IMG/VR virus record: IMGVR_UViG_3300037245_000312
Coordinates: 1 to 36,021 of that record
Length of the DNA stretch: 36,021 nucleotides
Strand: one strand, 5' to 3'
Origin: a virus
Position 1 is the first letter of the stretch; each line of letters opens with the position of its first letter. The notes under the pieces are model-generated. The model worked only from the letters and a program-made list of their open reading frames with translations. It ran no database searches and had not been told where the DNA came from. Positions 6,525 to 17,100 of this stretch are shown here, piece by piece. A program made the translations under genes and the position numbers.

Positions 6525-9010
6525 TGGCAAACGTACCAGTTATAAAAATGAATAAAGGCAAGGCCACTAAGCTGATCGACGCTCGCTCAGACGTAGAGGC
6601 GTACAGCGGCCTGTGTAGGGAACTCCAGAACATGATCCCTCGCATCTACGGCCCTGTCGAAAGACGGCCCGGCTTTAAGTACATAGCAGACTGCGAAGAT
6701 AACGATGTAAAATCCCGCATGGTTCCGTTTGTATTCTCTTCGGAGATTGCTTATGATATAGAGTTCTCTGACTTAAAGATAAATGTATATTTCGACGGTA
6801 CGCTTATTGAGGCTGACATAACGACTCCGTATCTCGAAGCAGACCTATTCCAGTTGCAGTTCAATCAGTCAGCGGACGTAATGTGGATAGTTCATCCAGA
6901 CTATGCTCCCCGCAAATTATCAAGAGTAGCTGTAGATGACTTCTCGCTCGACAAAATATCATTCACTAATGGCCCATTCATTAAGAGGAATGACCTTGCT
7001 AATAACGACAAGGTGACAATCAAGGCTACTGGTTATACAATAGCTACCGCCACTCTTGGTGCAGTCGAATCTGGCGAGTTCACAATAGCCAGCACGACCG
7101 ATATATCAGGTCAGTTCCCAGTAAACCATAGATTCTATGTCACTGACTCAACAGGCAATGATAAGGCTTATTCTGTATTCACCTCGTCATGGGTCGCCAA
7201 CGCACTTACAATAGTTCCCAACGAAACCGTAGCTACAAGTGACAATGATGGCGAGATAATGGTAGATGACGCCACTGTCACCCTCACAGCGTCCTCTAAT
7301 ACGTTCCAGACTGCTCATGTGGACGCCTTATTCAAACTTACGCATAAACGGGCCGAAGTAGTAACAAGTGGCTCAGTGACCGCTACAGGGGTCATGGGCG
7401 AAGCGATAGACGTTAAAGGGTCTTGGACATTTACTACGACAGGAAACTGGGATGCTACAGTAGAGATTCAAAGGTTGGCTGATGGGACTAATTGGGAGAC
7501 ATTCAGGTCTTATGTGTCAACTATAACAGACGGGCAAGGTTCTAGGAACGTACAAAAGTCTGACATAGAGGATGCAGATGGCGTCCAGTATAGAATGAAT
7601 GTAGTGTCCTACAATAGTGGAACTTTGGTTGCTGACATTACCGTTGACAGTAGTACACAAGAAAGCATATTCAAGATCACATCACTCACAAGCCCTACTA
7701 TAGTAGAGGCCACAGCCTTAGTAGCAGCACCAGAGAACGGAACTACCGTGAGATGGGCTGAAGGTTCATGGTCGGATGTGCGTGGCTGGCCTACTACAAT
7801 AGCATTCTTTGAAGAGCGGGCTATTTACGGATTCACCACAGAAGATGCCCAGAATATATGGTTAAGTGGAACGAATGATTTTGAAGACTTCGAGGCTGGG
7901 GTTATTGATGATAACTCATTTGCCTTAAGAGTCCCTACGGCTAATAGGGGCAGGTGGATAAGTGCATTAGATGAACTTGCGGTTGGAATGAGCGGAGACG
8001 AATGGGTGATACGAACATCCACTGTAAACAAACCTTTGACTCCAGACCCAATACCAACTGTCAAGCGACAGACGAAATTCGGCAGTACAAATATACAGGC
8101 TATGGCAGTTAATGAGGCTATAATCTTTATAGATTCTGTTGCTAGGAAAATACGTGAGTACACATTCAGCGATCAGAAACAAAAATTAGTATCGCCTGAT
8201 TTGACTGCTTTGGCTGAGGATATAACTACTGGTGGAATTACTAGCATGGCAGTCCAGGGTAATCCAGATAATGTCGTTTGGTTTACTATCGCAGACAATC
8301 CTTATCTTATCTCAATGACTTATGAACGAGAGCAGAATGTAGTGGCTTTCGCAGAACATCCTGCCGGTGGTGATGGAATAGTAGAGTCTATCTCTATTAC
8401 CCCAAGCACTTCCGAAGATGTGATAACATGCTCAATAAAGAGAATTATAGACAGCTTGCCTAAGCGTACAATAGAGCAGATGCAACCGAGAAACTACGGA
8501 GCAGACACTGACATATTCTTCGTTGATGGCGGAATCATCGACACTGGTGGTACTACGACTATAACTGGACTAAGCCACCTTGAAGGCGAAACAGTGCAGG
8601 TCATGGTTGATGGAGCACAGCAGTCAGATAAGGTGGTTCAGGCTGGCCAGATAACCATAGACAAGGCTGGTACGAGAGTTATTGTCGGATTGCCTTATGA
8701 ATACAGGGTATCGCCGATGAGACTTGACGTTAATGGCTCGACCTATGGCACAATAAAGAAAATACACGAACTTGTAGCTAGTTTCTATAAGACACTGAAT
8801 GCCAAGTACGGCGACGGCACAACTCAGTACGATATTAACTGGCGTACAACAGAGAACTACGATAGCCCACCAGACCTGTTTACAGGCGACAGGACGCTAG
8901 TATTTGACGGTGGGTTTACTACAGAAGATAACTTAACAATTTCAGGCTCAGACCCATTCCCTTGTGTTCTGCGAGCTTTAATACCTAAAATAGATAAGAC
9001 AGGGCGGTAA
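6524..9010 (+). CDS. Tail tubular protein B (T7 gp12-like nozzle)
   Basis: The product has 828 residues, similar to T7 gp12 (794). The N-terminus has the family start, with short basic residues, an SGLCRELQNMIPRIYGPVER segment at about residues 29-48 and RRPGFKYIA next to it. Two motifs typical of this family follow in the middle: GWPTTIAFFEERAIYGFT at about residues 421-438 and the ISALDELAVGMSGDEW region. The hexameric nozzle forms the distal tail tube and binds fibres. The ATG shares bases with the preceding stop (TAATG). The tailspike gene follows after 2 nt, as expected for the protein that docks to this nozzle. Confidence 0.88.
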   Translation: MANVPVIKMNKGKATKLIDARSDVEAYSGLCRELQNMIPRIYGPVERRPGFKYIADCEDNDVKSRMVPFVFSSEIAYDIEFSDLKINVYFDGTLIEADITTPYLEADLFQLQFNQSADVMWIVHPDYAPRKLSRVAVDDFSLDKISFTNGPFIKRNDLANNDKVTIKATGYTIATATLGAVESGEFTIASTTDISGQFPVNHRFYVTDSTGNDKAYSVFTSSWVANALTIVPNETVATSDNDGEIMVDDATVTLTASSNTFQTAHVDALFKLTHKRAEVVTSGSVTATGVMGEAIDVKGSWTFTTTGNWDATVEIQRLADGTNWETFRSYVSTITDGQGSRNVQKSDIEDADGVQYRMNVVSYNSGTLVADITVDSSTQESIFKITSLTSPTIVEATALVAAPENGTTVRWAEGSWSDVRGWPTTIAFFEERAIYGFTTEDAQNIWLSGTNDFEDFEAGVIDDNSFALRVPTANRGRWISALDELAVGMSGDEWVIRTSTVNKPLTPDPIPTVKRQTKFGSTNIQAMAVNEAIIFIDSVARKIREYTFSDQKQKLVSPDLTALAEDITTGGITSMAVQGNPDNVVWFTIADNPYLISMTYEREQNVVAFAEHPAGGDGIVESISITPSTSEDVITCSIKRIIDSLPKRTIEQMQPRNYGADTDIFFVDGGIIDTGGTTTITGLSHLEGETVQVMVDGAQQSDKVVQAGQITIDKAGTRVIVGLPYEYRVSPMRLDVNGSTYGTIKKIHELVASFYKTLNAKYGDGTTQYDINWRTTENYDSPPDLFTGDRTLVFDGGFTTEDNLTISGSDPFPCVLRALIPKIDKTGR

Positions 9011-9012
9011 CT

Positions 9013-11490
9013 ATGACTGTATCGAATGAGAGTAACAGAACATCAGCGGTAGGGACAGGTGCAGAACAGACTGTGCCGTTTACGTTCCCAATAACAGCCA
9101 ACAGTGACATCGTGGTTACTTCACGGATCATAACCACTGGCGGTGAAGTCACAATGGTAGAGACTACAGATTATACAGTGGTTAATAATGGTTCGTCTGG
9201 TGGTTCTATAACTACAGTCACTCCATTCATTGCGTCTACTTTGGAGATACATATCGTAAGAGACACGCCAAATACGCAGATAACAGACCTGCAAACTGGC
9301 GGTGCGTTCAATGCTGATAATGTTGAGGATATGTCAGATAAGACCACGAAGCTCACTATTGAGAACGTGGATGCCCTCAGTAGGATTCCACAGTTCCCAA
9401 CAACTGACCCTGCATCTTCTATCGGCGACTATCCGAACTCAGTAGACAGAGCCGGGCTTGTTTCAGGTTGGGATGCTAATGGCAAGCCCACTGCACTATC
9501 TGTTATTCCAGAAGGAAGTGTGGCTTTCAGTGCGATAGGGATTGCAATAGCAGAAGCCTCAGACGCAGCTTCCGAGCGTAATATTCTGGAGGTTGGAACT
9601 GCTGACGATGTAGAGTTTGCTGAAATTACAGGGTCTGATCTAATTGTTAAAAGCCCGTGGCATGATGTTCGTGCTTATGGTGCAGTAGGCGACGGATTGA
9701 TAGATGATCAAGCGGCTTTTGTTGCAGCAATCGCAGCAATGTCAGCGAATGACACGTTATATATCCCAGACGGAACATACTTACTGGATTCAACTGTACC
9801 GATTACAAAGAGCATGAAGGTCAGGGGCAATGGAAAAGGTAGTATTGTAAAGTCTGGCTCTGCTGCTGCGTCATTTACGGTGACTGGCGGAACCGAACTT
9901 GTGTGGGAAAACTTCGTTTGTGACGGTGCTAGCACAGGCGGTGCTATTTCTGTCCAGGCCGACTTAGAGTTATTCAGAATGGATGTTGTTACTGTCCATG
10001 ATGCTGGGATTGTGGCGGTTCATGCTACTCTAGCAGGTACATTTGATAGGCTGGAAATAATAAACTGTACCCTAAAGGATTGCTTTGACGGTATTCGGTT
10101 GCAGGTGGATATTGACAGTGCTTTGGTTTCAGGTAATCTTATTGATACTATAACAAGTACCGGCATAGCAAGTGGAATATGGCTTGGCAATAACACTTTT
10201 GCACTGCAAGACAATTACAAGAAAATGATTATCACAAATAATGTCATCAATAATGTGACCTCAACTGCTGTAGGCGCGGAGACTCATGCGATCATCTGTT
10301 ATGGCAGAGAAGTGATAATTAAAGACAATATTGTTGATACTGTAAGTAATGCAACTGCGGGGGTTGGCGGAGATGAGGCTATTTATGGCAAGGCAAGGTT
10401 CTGCACAATCAAAGGAAATATAGTAACTGACGGAGGCCGTGGCCCAAATGGAGCTATTGCTATCAAGGGATCAATGAGAGGCGTTGTAACATCCCCGAAT
10501 GGATATGCCAGAAAAGTCATTGATAATGTCATACTAGAAGTCTCCAACGTACATGAAGTTGGTATATTTATACAAAATGAAAATGTACTTGTTGAGGGAA
10601 ACTACATCGAAGGATTGAGCGGGGTTGCTATCCAGATGTCACAAAACGATACAATAGAATGGGATGATATAGCTGTAAATGGCAACACAATTATCAATCA
10701 CAAAGGAGCTATTGCAATATCGCTTGCCGGTCAAGGTGAGGGTATTGTAGTAAAAGACAATATAATACGAGGCTTCGGGTTAGCTTCAACCGATACATCG
10801 AGAGGTATATCCGTAATAGCTATATTTGACCCATTCACGGATATTTGCATTAGCGGCAATTACATACAATCGAACGATGATTCTACATCTACGGTAGATG
10901 TTACTGCTATATACATAGGAATACAAGAACCTTCAGGTGCTCCAGAAATTAACAACCTTACGATACAGAATAATGTTTGTGCTATTGTAAGTACAACTGT
11001 TGACGCCGAGGGGATTACTTTTGATATTAGATCTGACGTAACGGCAGACCCGGCAATAACTGGCTTAGTTCTATCTGGTAATAATATGTCATTGCTGTCC
11101 GGTCATAACGAAGGTGGTACTCAGCCTCTTAAGTTCAACACTGGCGACGAAGCTCTAATATCAGCATGGATAGTTAAAGACAACGCCTACCCAGTCCCAA
11201 CGCTGACGGACGCATCTGCTACTCCGAGTGTGCTTTCAAATGACAGGTTCATTTCAGGGACAACGGGAGTAACTATTACCGATCTTCTCAATGGATGGCC
11301 TGGACAGAGATTGACAATATTATCAAAAGGGGCAATAGTTTTTGACAAAGACGGAGCTAATATCAATTGTGGCTCGGCGGATATTACAACGGCGGCAGGC
11401 GACATAACTACATGGTTTACTGACGACGGAACTGCGTGGTATCTTACTGGCTTCGTAGATATAAGTGCTGATAACTCAGGCGGTGCATAA
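9013..11490 (+). CDS. Tailspike: T7 fibre-type anchor plus pectate-lyase-like beta-helix
   Basis: The product has 825 residues. Residues 1 to about 125 match the T7 tail fibre N-terminal anchor: a VPFTFPI strand, DYTVVNNG, IHIVRDTPNTQITDL and the NVEDMSDKTTKLTIENVDALSR segment. After a linker, residue ~213 begins a pectate-lyase superfamily module (WHDVRAYGAVGDG, DDQAAFVAAI, then IPDGTYLL), followed by about 400 residues of repeated short strands with N-N-V-I/GN turns, a right-handed parallel beta-helix. Such proteins bind and often cut surface polysaccharide. The last 80 residues form a separate cap with DGTAWYLTGF. The host receptor cannot be read from sequence. It lies directly after the nozzle gene and overlaps the next gene by one base. 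Confidence 0.87.
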   Translation: MTVSNESNRTSAVGTGAEQTVPFTFPITANSDIVVTSRIITTGGEVTMVETTDYTVVNNGSSGGSITTVTPFIASTLEIHIVRDTPNTQITDLQTGGAFNADNVEDMSDKTTKLTIENVDALSRIPQFPTTDPASSIGDYPNSVDRAGLVSGWDANGKPTALSVIPEGSVAFSAIGIAIAEASDAASERNILEVGTADDVEFAEITGSDLIVKSPWHDVRAYGAVGDGLIDDQAAFVAAIAAMSANDTLYIPDGTYLLDSTVPITKSMKVRGNGKGSIVKSGSAAASFTVTGGTELVWENFVCDGASTGGAISVQADLELFRMDVVTVHDAGIVAVHATLAGTFDRLEIINCTLKDCFDGIRLQVDIDSALVSGNLIDTITSTGIASGIWLGNNTFALQDNYKKMIITNNVINNVTSTAVGAETHAIICYGREVIIKDNIVDTVSNATAGVGGDEAIYGKARFCTIKGNIVTDGGRGPNGAIAIKGSMRGVVTSPNGYARKVIDNVILEVSNVHEVGIFIQNENVLVEGNYIEGLSGVAIQMSQNDTIEWDDIAVNGNTIINHKGAIAISLAGQGEGIVVKDNIIRGFGLASTDTSRGISVIAIFDPFTDICISGNYIQSNDDSTSTVDVTAIYIGIQEPSGAPEINNLTIQNNVCAIVSTTVDAEGITFDIRSDVTADPAITGLVLSGNNMSLLSGHNEGGTQPLKFNTGDEALISAWIVKDNAYPVPTLTDASATPSVLSNDRFISGTTGVTITDLLNGWPGQRLTILSKGAIVFDKDGANINCGSADITTAAGDITTWFTDDGTAWYLTGFVDISADNSGGA

Positions 11491-11900
11491 TGAATTTCAG
11501 GGAAGCAACAAAAGAAGACTTTGATTTCGTAGCCGACCATAGCGTAAGCCGTGGTAAGGTGCATCCAGAGTGTACTGACTTCGTATATACGCTTGAGCAT
11601 GACGGCCAGCCCTTGTGTATTGGTGGGTTCAAGATGCTCAACTACGACACGGCATGGTGTTGGATAGATATTACTGACGTTGCAGGTAAGCACACTATCG
11701 CCATGTATCGCGTGATAAGAGATTGGATTGATAACTTTACTGAAGAAAAACAGTTGACAAGAATACAGGCTACAGTGGAATGTGATTTTGAAGAGGCTAT
11801 TAGGATGGTTCAACACCTTGGCTTCAAGAAAGAAAGTATTATGAAACGATACGTAAACAATAAAGATGCCTTTTTATATGTAAAACTAGGAGACGAATAA
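11490..11900 (+). CDS. T7 gp13-like internal virion protein with GNAT-like fold
   Basis: The product has 136 residues, close to T7 gp13 (138). The layout is that of the gp13/DUF2833 family, which has a GNAT acetyltransferase-like fold: MNFREATKEDFDFVADH at the start, a central beta region around LCIGGFKML, an AWCWIDIT strand at about residues 51-58, and a C-terminal HLGFKKESIMKRYV that resembles the end of the GNAT fold. Whether it acetylates anything is unknown. In T7, gp13 is needed for virion assembly and ejection. The three genes downstream are also ejection-type, which strengthens the call. Confidence 0.7.
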   Translation: MNFREATKEDFDFVADHSVSRGKVHPECTDFVYTLEHDGQPLCIGGFKMLNYDTAWCWIDITDVAGKHTIAMYRVIRDWIDNFTEEKQLTRIQATVECDFEEAIRMVQHLGFKKESIMKRYVNNKDAFLYVKLGDE

Positions 11901-12466
11901 TGGCTCCATTGTTATTAGGATCAGCAGCTACAGGACTTGGCGGTGCATTCGGAATAGGAGCAGCCGCTACCACAGGACTAGTTGGTACAGCAGGTGCTTT
12001 CTCTCTTGCAACAGCGGCAACTACAGCAGCTACAGGGTTAGGCGTCTTAGGTACGATACGGGCAGGGCAAGGTGCTGATGCAGACGCAATATCAAGGCAG
12101 AACTTAGCTAACTTCAACGCTCAGGTGCAGAAGCAAGAGGCTATTGCTAAACGAACAGGAACAAAGTTCGCAAGCAAGCGACAGGCAGATGCCGCAGCAA
12201 GGATTAAGGGTTCACAGAAGGTAAACATAGCTGCTGCTGGAGGCACGGGCTCACCTGTAGCAGAAGACCTCGCAGCCGAACAAGCCTCAGAGCTCGAGCT
12301 TGAAAACCTCTTAATAGGATTTGAGGGTGAAGTTGCTGCAACGCAGGCAGAGCGACAAGGCGCTTTAGATATAGCTGGCGGTAAAGCTGCACGAAAAAGA
12401 GGCAAGAACCTAAAGACGGCCTCACGAATACAGGTAGGAACAACACTACTTCGGGGGTTCGCATAA
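11900..12466 (+). CDS. gp14-like internal virion (ejection) protein
   Basis: The product has 188 residues, near T7 gp14 (196). Residues 1 to about 52 are very rich in Ala, Gly, Leu and Thr (hydrophobic, membrane-inserting). Residues 55-110 become polar (R-Q-N-L-A-N-F-N-A-Q-V, then KRTGTKFASKRQ), and the rest is an amphipathic Glu/Ala/Leu helix region ending in a basic tail. T7 gp14 forms the pore in the outer membrane during ejection. The TAATG overlap links it to the gene before and to the gp15-like gene after. The assignment comes from composition, size and order. Confidence 0.7.
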   Translation: MAPLLLGSAATGLGGAFGIGAAATTGLVGTAGAFSLATAATTAATGLGVLGTIRAGQGADADAISRQNLANFNAQVQKQEAIAKRTGTKFASKRQADAAARIKGSQKVNIAAAGGTGSPVAEDLAAEQASELELENLLIGFEGEVAATQAERQGALDIAGGKAARKRGKNLKTASRIQVGTTLLRGFA

Positions 12467-14100
12467 TGGGAACATTTCCAGGTGGCATACAAAGATCACA
12501 AAGAGGACTAACTGCTTCATCGGGCAATGTACGTGCGGGGTTTGACCCTAGCACGGGTGCAGGTGCGGTAGGGCAGGCTGTGGCTGGGCTTGGACTAGAA
12601 GGTGCGAAAGTAATTAAGGACAGACAAAGAGAACAAGCAATCAAAGACCAGAAGCTTTCTATTCTCAACTCTAAAACAGAACTTACGCAAGGGAAACTAC
12701 AGTCGTCTAATGCAGAGAGAGAGTTCTTTGATAAGTTGTCTGTAAATGATGACGTAAGTACTTACGGGACAGAGATAAATACTTTATTTGGGACACTTGA
12801 TAGTTTAACTCCAAAAGACCCTGCTGCGGCAGCGGCTTATGGTTCTTTACTTGCCACGAAAAAGCTAACTATTGCTAGAGAAGTTAGAGATGCAAAAGAA
12901 GTTAAGATAAAAGACCTATCAAAAAAAGCCGATTTTCTTTTATTGCAAACAGCTAAAGATTCTGGTGAATTGAAGGATTTCACAGAGTATAAAGCTGCTA
13001 TAATAAGTGGAGTTAAACTTGATGCTTATACACCAGAACAGGGCGAAGCACTGCTAGATGATGCCGACAAAGAAATTAAACAGGCACACAAGAACACCGT
13101 GCTTGGCTTGGCATCCTCACAGAGAGGTGAAGATGGCATGATTGACACTAAGGCTGCTGATGAAGAAATAGAAGCAAGCGGTTTAGATGTTAATGACCAG
13201 GTTGACCTAAAGAACCAGATAGAGAATGAACACAATAGAGAGATAAAGCGAAGCAATGAGCAGTTCGCTGATAGAACTGGCGAGGAAGATGCTCGACTTA
13301 ATGAGTTACTATTAAACACCCAGCTAACAGACCAAGAAATTGACTTAGTGGACCTTGGAGCAGTGGGCGACCAAAAGACAGTCGAGAAGAACTTTAAAGC
13401 TAATTGGAAGAAAGACCTCCATAAGATCAATGCTCTGTCTGAGCCCGGAGTAAGTAATGAATCTATATATGACAGCCTAGTTGCTGGCAGTGCATCTGTA
13501 GAGCGAGGTGCGTTACCTCCCGCTGAATGGGAGACTAGTTTCAGGAACGCTTGGGCTAATGGCGACCTAGAAAAAGAAGACAGAAGGAGTCTACGTTCTA
13601 AAGACATTGTAGCGACAAAGACAATGCAGAATAGGGCATTTCTTGCTCAGACTGATGGGGCTAGTGACGCAAGATTTTCTTTGGTAGAATCGTCTGAAGA
13701 CCAGATAGCAAAGTTTACCACAGCGAGAGACTTAAGTGCTAAGAACAAAGACTTCAAGGGTGCAGAAGCACTGAATAAAGCAATACAAAAGAATCAGATA
13801 CAGAGATGGAACTTCGGCAGGTACAGAAACTCACTTAGAACCCAGATGAGCCAGAATGAAGATTGGTCACAAGAACAGATATTCGTAGCCAGTGACATTC
13901 TCAAGGAGGAGTTTAACAAAGACTTCGATGTACTTGTCAAGGAGTTTGATGCAGCTAACCCATCTAAGGCCATAACTAATACGCCACCAGACGCAGAGTT
14001 TAAGGATGTATGGGAGAAGCTCTCTGTTGACGACAAGGCGAAGATATGGGAATTACGGATGCTTGGCGAAAGCGTTGATTCTATAATTGGAGAACTCTAA
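12466..14100 (+). CDS. gp15-like internal virion (ejection) protein
   Basis: The product has 544 residues, shorter than T7 gp15 (747). It starts with a Gly/Ser segment (GTFPGGIQRSQRGLT) and continues as a long, charged, mainly helical protein rich in Glu, Lys, Asp and Ala, with no enzyme motif and no Cys. A YTPEQGEALLDDADKEIK segment at about residues 186-203 and the KIWELRMLGESVDSIIGEL end are typical helices. In T7, gp15 is part of the core and of the periplasmic tunnel. It abuts the gp16-like gene (stop codon next to its ATG). The role is inferred from order and helical character. Confidence 0.65.
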   Translation: MGTFPGGIQRSQRGLTASSGNVRAGFDPSTGAGAVGQAVAGLGLEGAKVIKDRQREQAIKDQKLSILNSKTELTQGKLQSSNAEREFFDKLSVNDDVSTYGTEINTLFGTLDSLTPKDPAAAAAYGSLLATKKLTIAREVRDAKEVKIKDLSKKADFLLLQTAKDSGELKDFTEYKAAIISGVKLDAYTPEQGEALLDDADKEIKQAHKNTVLGLASSQRGEDGMIDTKAADEEIEASGLDVNDQVDLKNQIENEHNREIKRSNEQFADRTGEEDARLNELLLNTQLTDQEIDLVDLGAVGDQKTVEKNFKANWKKDLHKINALSEPGVSNESIYDSLVAGSASVERGALPPAEWETSFRNAWANGDLEKEDRRSLRSKDIVATKTMQNRAFLAQTDGASDARFSLVESSEDQIAKFTTARDLSAKNKDFKGAEALNKAIQKNQIQRWNFGRYRNSLRTQMSQNEDWSQEQIFVASDILKEEFNKDFDVLVKEFDAANPSKAITNTPPDAEFKDVWEKLSVDDKAKIWELRMLGESVDSIIGEL

Positions 14101-17100
14101 ATGAGCCTTGACGACCTTCTACAGAAGCATAGAAAGACTGAAATAGAGATAGATAAAGAGCCGTCTGCTGAAAAAGTTAGGCGGCCACAGAGGATATTCT
14201 CGTCCGCAACCAAGCAAGGTGTGGACATACAGACAGCAACAGCACAAGAAACAGTTAAGGAGTTTGTTGACTGGGACAACGACCGTGGAGATAGCCCTAC
14301 ATTCGAGGACGTTAATGGGCTGATTGATGTGTTTGATCCAAGCGAACCTCCAGGTGGAGTCAGCCCTAGACCAGATCCGGTAGTAGAACTACTCAAAACT
14401 GAAATGAACATCGTTAAGCCTATCGCTAAGGTCGGAATGAAGGGGATGTCTTATATATATGCTCCTCTTAACAGGGGCTTTAAGTTTATGACCAATGCGT
14501 TAATGTATGATCCACTAACTAAGTCCGCTACGGGGCCAGTAAGAAGGTTTGCTGTAGATCAGGCAGTGTGGAACGAAAAAAATAGGCAGGTACAGGCAGA
14601 GAGGAAAAAACGAGGTCTTGGGTTTGGACAGCAACTCACAGAAGATGAAGTTCAGGTCATCAGCGACAGAGTAGATGCGGACGCAGTCAGCCTAATAAAG
14701 AGAGCTAACGGAGAAACAGAAGAGGGCGAACAGGTAACTGCTGGTGACTTCGCTGAGTCTGGGCTTAATGCCCTCAAGTCTCTAATCCCTTGGCCTGGTG
14801 CAGCAGATGAAGTGAAGACATTCGGCGATATAAGTGCTGATTCATTTGAAAGAATAGTAAAGCGAGAAGCCCCCTTTTATTACGCCCCAGTAGCGGATGT
14901 AGTCGCTGAGACGATAGCTATGGGAGGGCTAGTGAAGATAGCATCTGCGTCAGAAGCCGCTGCTGCTGCGGGTGGCAGCATTAAGGATATAGCCGCCGCT
15001 GCAAAGCTCACCGTTAGTGAGATGAACGCAATAAGGAAACTACATAAAGCCGGTTCTAGAGTTAAACCTATTGGGCCTGCTGTTGCTGGAGTACCTACGG
15101 CAGACCAAGCTGCTACTGCTACGACTAAGTTAGTGAGGTTAATAAGAGAGGCTAAGTCTTTAAGGAACAAGAAAACCCTATTAGTCCACAGAGATAGACA
15201 GGCGAAGGCAAGGAAGCTTGCACAAATACAGGGCAATGTTCAAGGCAAAAGACTTCTTGGTGCTTCAAAGAAAACATTAGGCGGCAAATCTCCGTCGCCA
15301 GACTTTACACCAATAGGCCCAGGCTTCTCAGAGATAGAGGTTGACACTCTGTTTAATATGATAAACACATCATCTCTTGCTGGGGGATTCGACAAAGGCA
15401 CAGCTTTTATATTTCTCGATAAACTATTTAAAGGCGAGTTGCTAGTAAAGAGTGAGATAGCAATGCTAGAGAAAGTGTTCGGTAGCTCTCTAACTAAGGC
15501 GTTAGCTAGCAAGAAGTCCATAGCGTCCATAATCCAGGACGTATCTTTTGAGGTCATTAACCTACCGCGAGCAATACTAGCATCTTATGACTTATCTGCA
15601 CCTGGTAGGCAGGGTATTATCTTTACAGTTTCCCATCCAAAGGCGTCTATGAAGGCGTTTGGGAGAATGGTTAAGGCTGCTACTCCATTTTCGGGTGCTA
15701 AGTACGCAGACGAACTCGAAGCGGCTACCAGGACTACGAGGTTCGGTAGGATGGCAGACGACTTTGGTGTTCATTCATCTCCTACTGGCTTTGCAGCGAA
15801 CATATCAGCCAAAGAAGAGCAATACCTGTCAAGGCTAGCAGAGAAGATACCAGGCATTGCGCAATCAGAAAGAGGATTCACTACGTTCCTTAACCAACAG
15901 AGGCGGTTAGTGTTTGAGGCTCAAGCCAAGCAATGGATAAGAAAAGGCATAACTCCAGAGAATAACGCAAAGGCATTTGAGCAGTATGCTAAATTCATAA
16001 ATCATGCGACTGGCAGAGGTTCTCTTGAGAGCTTGCAGCCGGGTGCGTTAACAGCTATGAATGCGGTCTTCTTCTCGCCTAGGTTACAGTTCTCAAGGGT
16101 GCAGGTTATAGGTGACTTAATAAGTCCAGCTACCACAGGTGCGGCACGTAAGGTTATTGCACGGGACTTAGCAGAGTTCTATTCAACTGGGCTTGGTATA
16201 ATGGCTATGGCTAAGATGGGCGGTGCTGATGTTGAAATGAACCCACGCTCGTCTGACTTCGGCAAGATCAAAGTTGGAAACACACGATATAATTACTGGG
16301 GGCCATTCCAACCATTAGCTACTCTCGCTGGCCGTATGTACACTGGTGAGATAAAATCTACCGGAACAGGTAAGATTAAGAAGGCTGACAGAATAAGCCT
16401 TGGCATTGACAATACGCTAGTTAATTTCCTTAGAGGTAAACTTGCACCAGTCCCAGGGAAGTTTGTCGATGTCGGAATAGGCTCTGACATTTTAGGTAGG
16501 CCAGTAGAGCAAACTAAGGAGTTTGCACAGAGAGCAGCATTTGAATCACTTACGCCTCTTTTCGTTCAGGACTCTATAGACGCATGGAAGTTTCGGGAGA
16601 TAGACGGCCAGTTCCCTATCAGTGCAGGTCTGGCGTTTACAGGTATAGGAGTGCAGACATGGGAGCTTTCTCCGTCTGCTGAGTTACAACTTCAGAGAGA
16701 CTCATTGTCACGCCAAACATTCGGCAAGAACGCAGACGAATTAAACTTTGACGAAGCTAACGCCCTTGATGCTGACATTACAGTCAACCAACCAGGAATG
16801 AAGGAACTCGAAAGAGAATCTAAGTTCGACAAGAACAATGTCGCATCTGCAAATAGAGCCGCTAAGGAACTGAGGAAGTCAGAATTATTCCTTGAAAAAA
16901 ACATAGACAGGAAGTTGCTTGAAGACTTAAGTGAGGCTAAGATTCGACTCGGTGGGGTTGATAGGATTTTTGGTAGCTGGAGATTAAATGACGCACAATA
17001 CAAAGAGTATCAAGGGTTAGTAGTGAAGAATATCAATGAGATGTTTGAGGACTTCAGGCCAATATGGGACACAAAAGGTGACGATACTGACTTTAGAGCT

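Noticed and set aside
11187-11816. 209-codon minus-strand frame opposite the spike end and the gp13-like gene
   Set aside because: It crosses two well-supported plus-strand genes, has no recognisable domain and no ribosome site.
13026-13607. 193-codon minus-strand frame opposite the gp15-like gene
   Set aside because: Ser/Leu-rich shadow of a charged helical protein.
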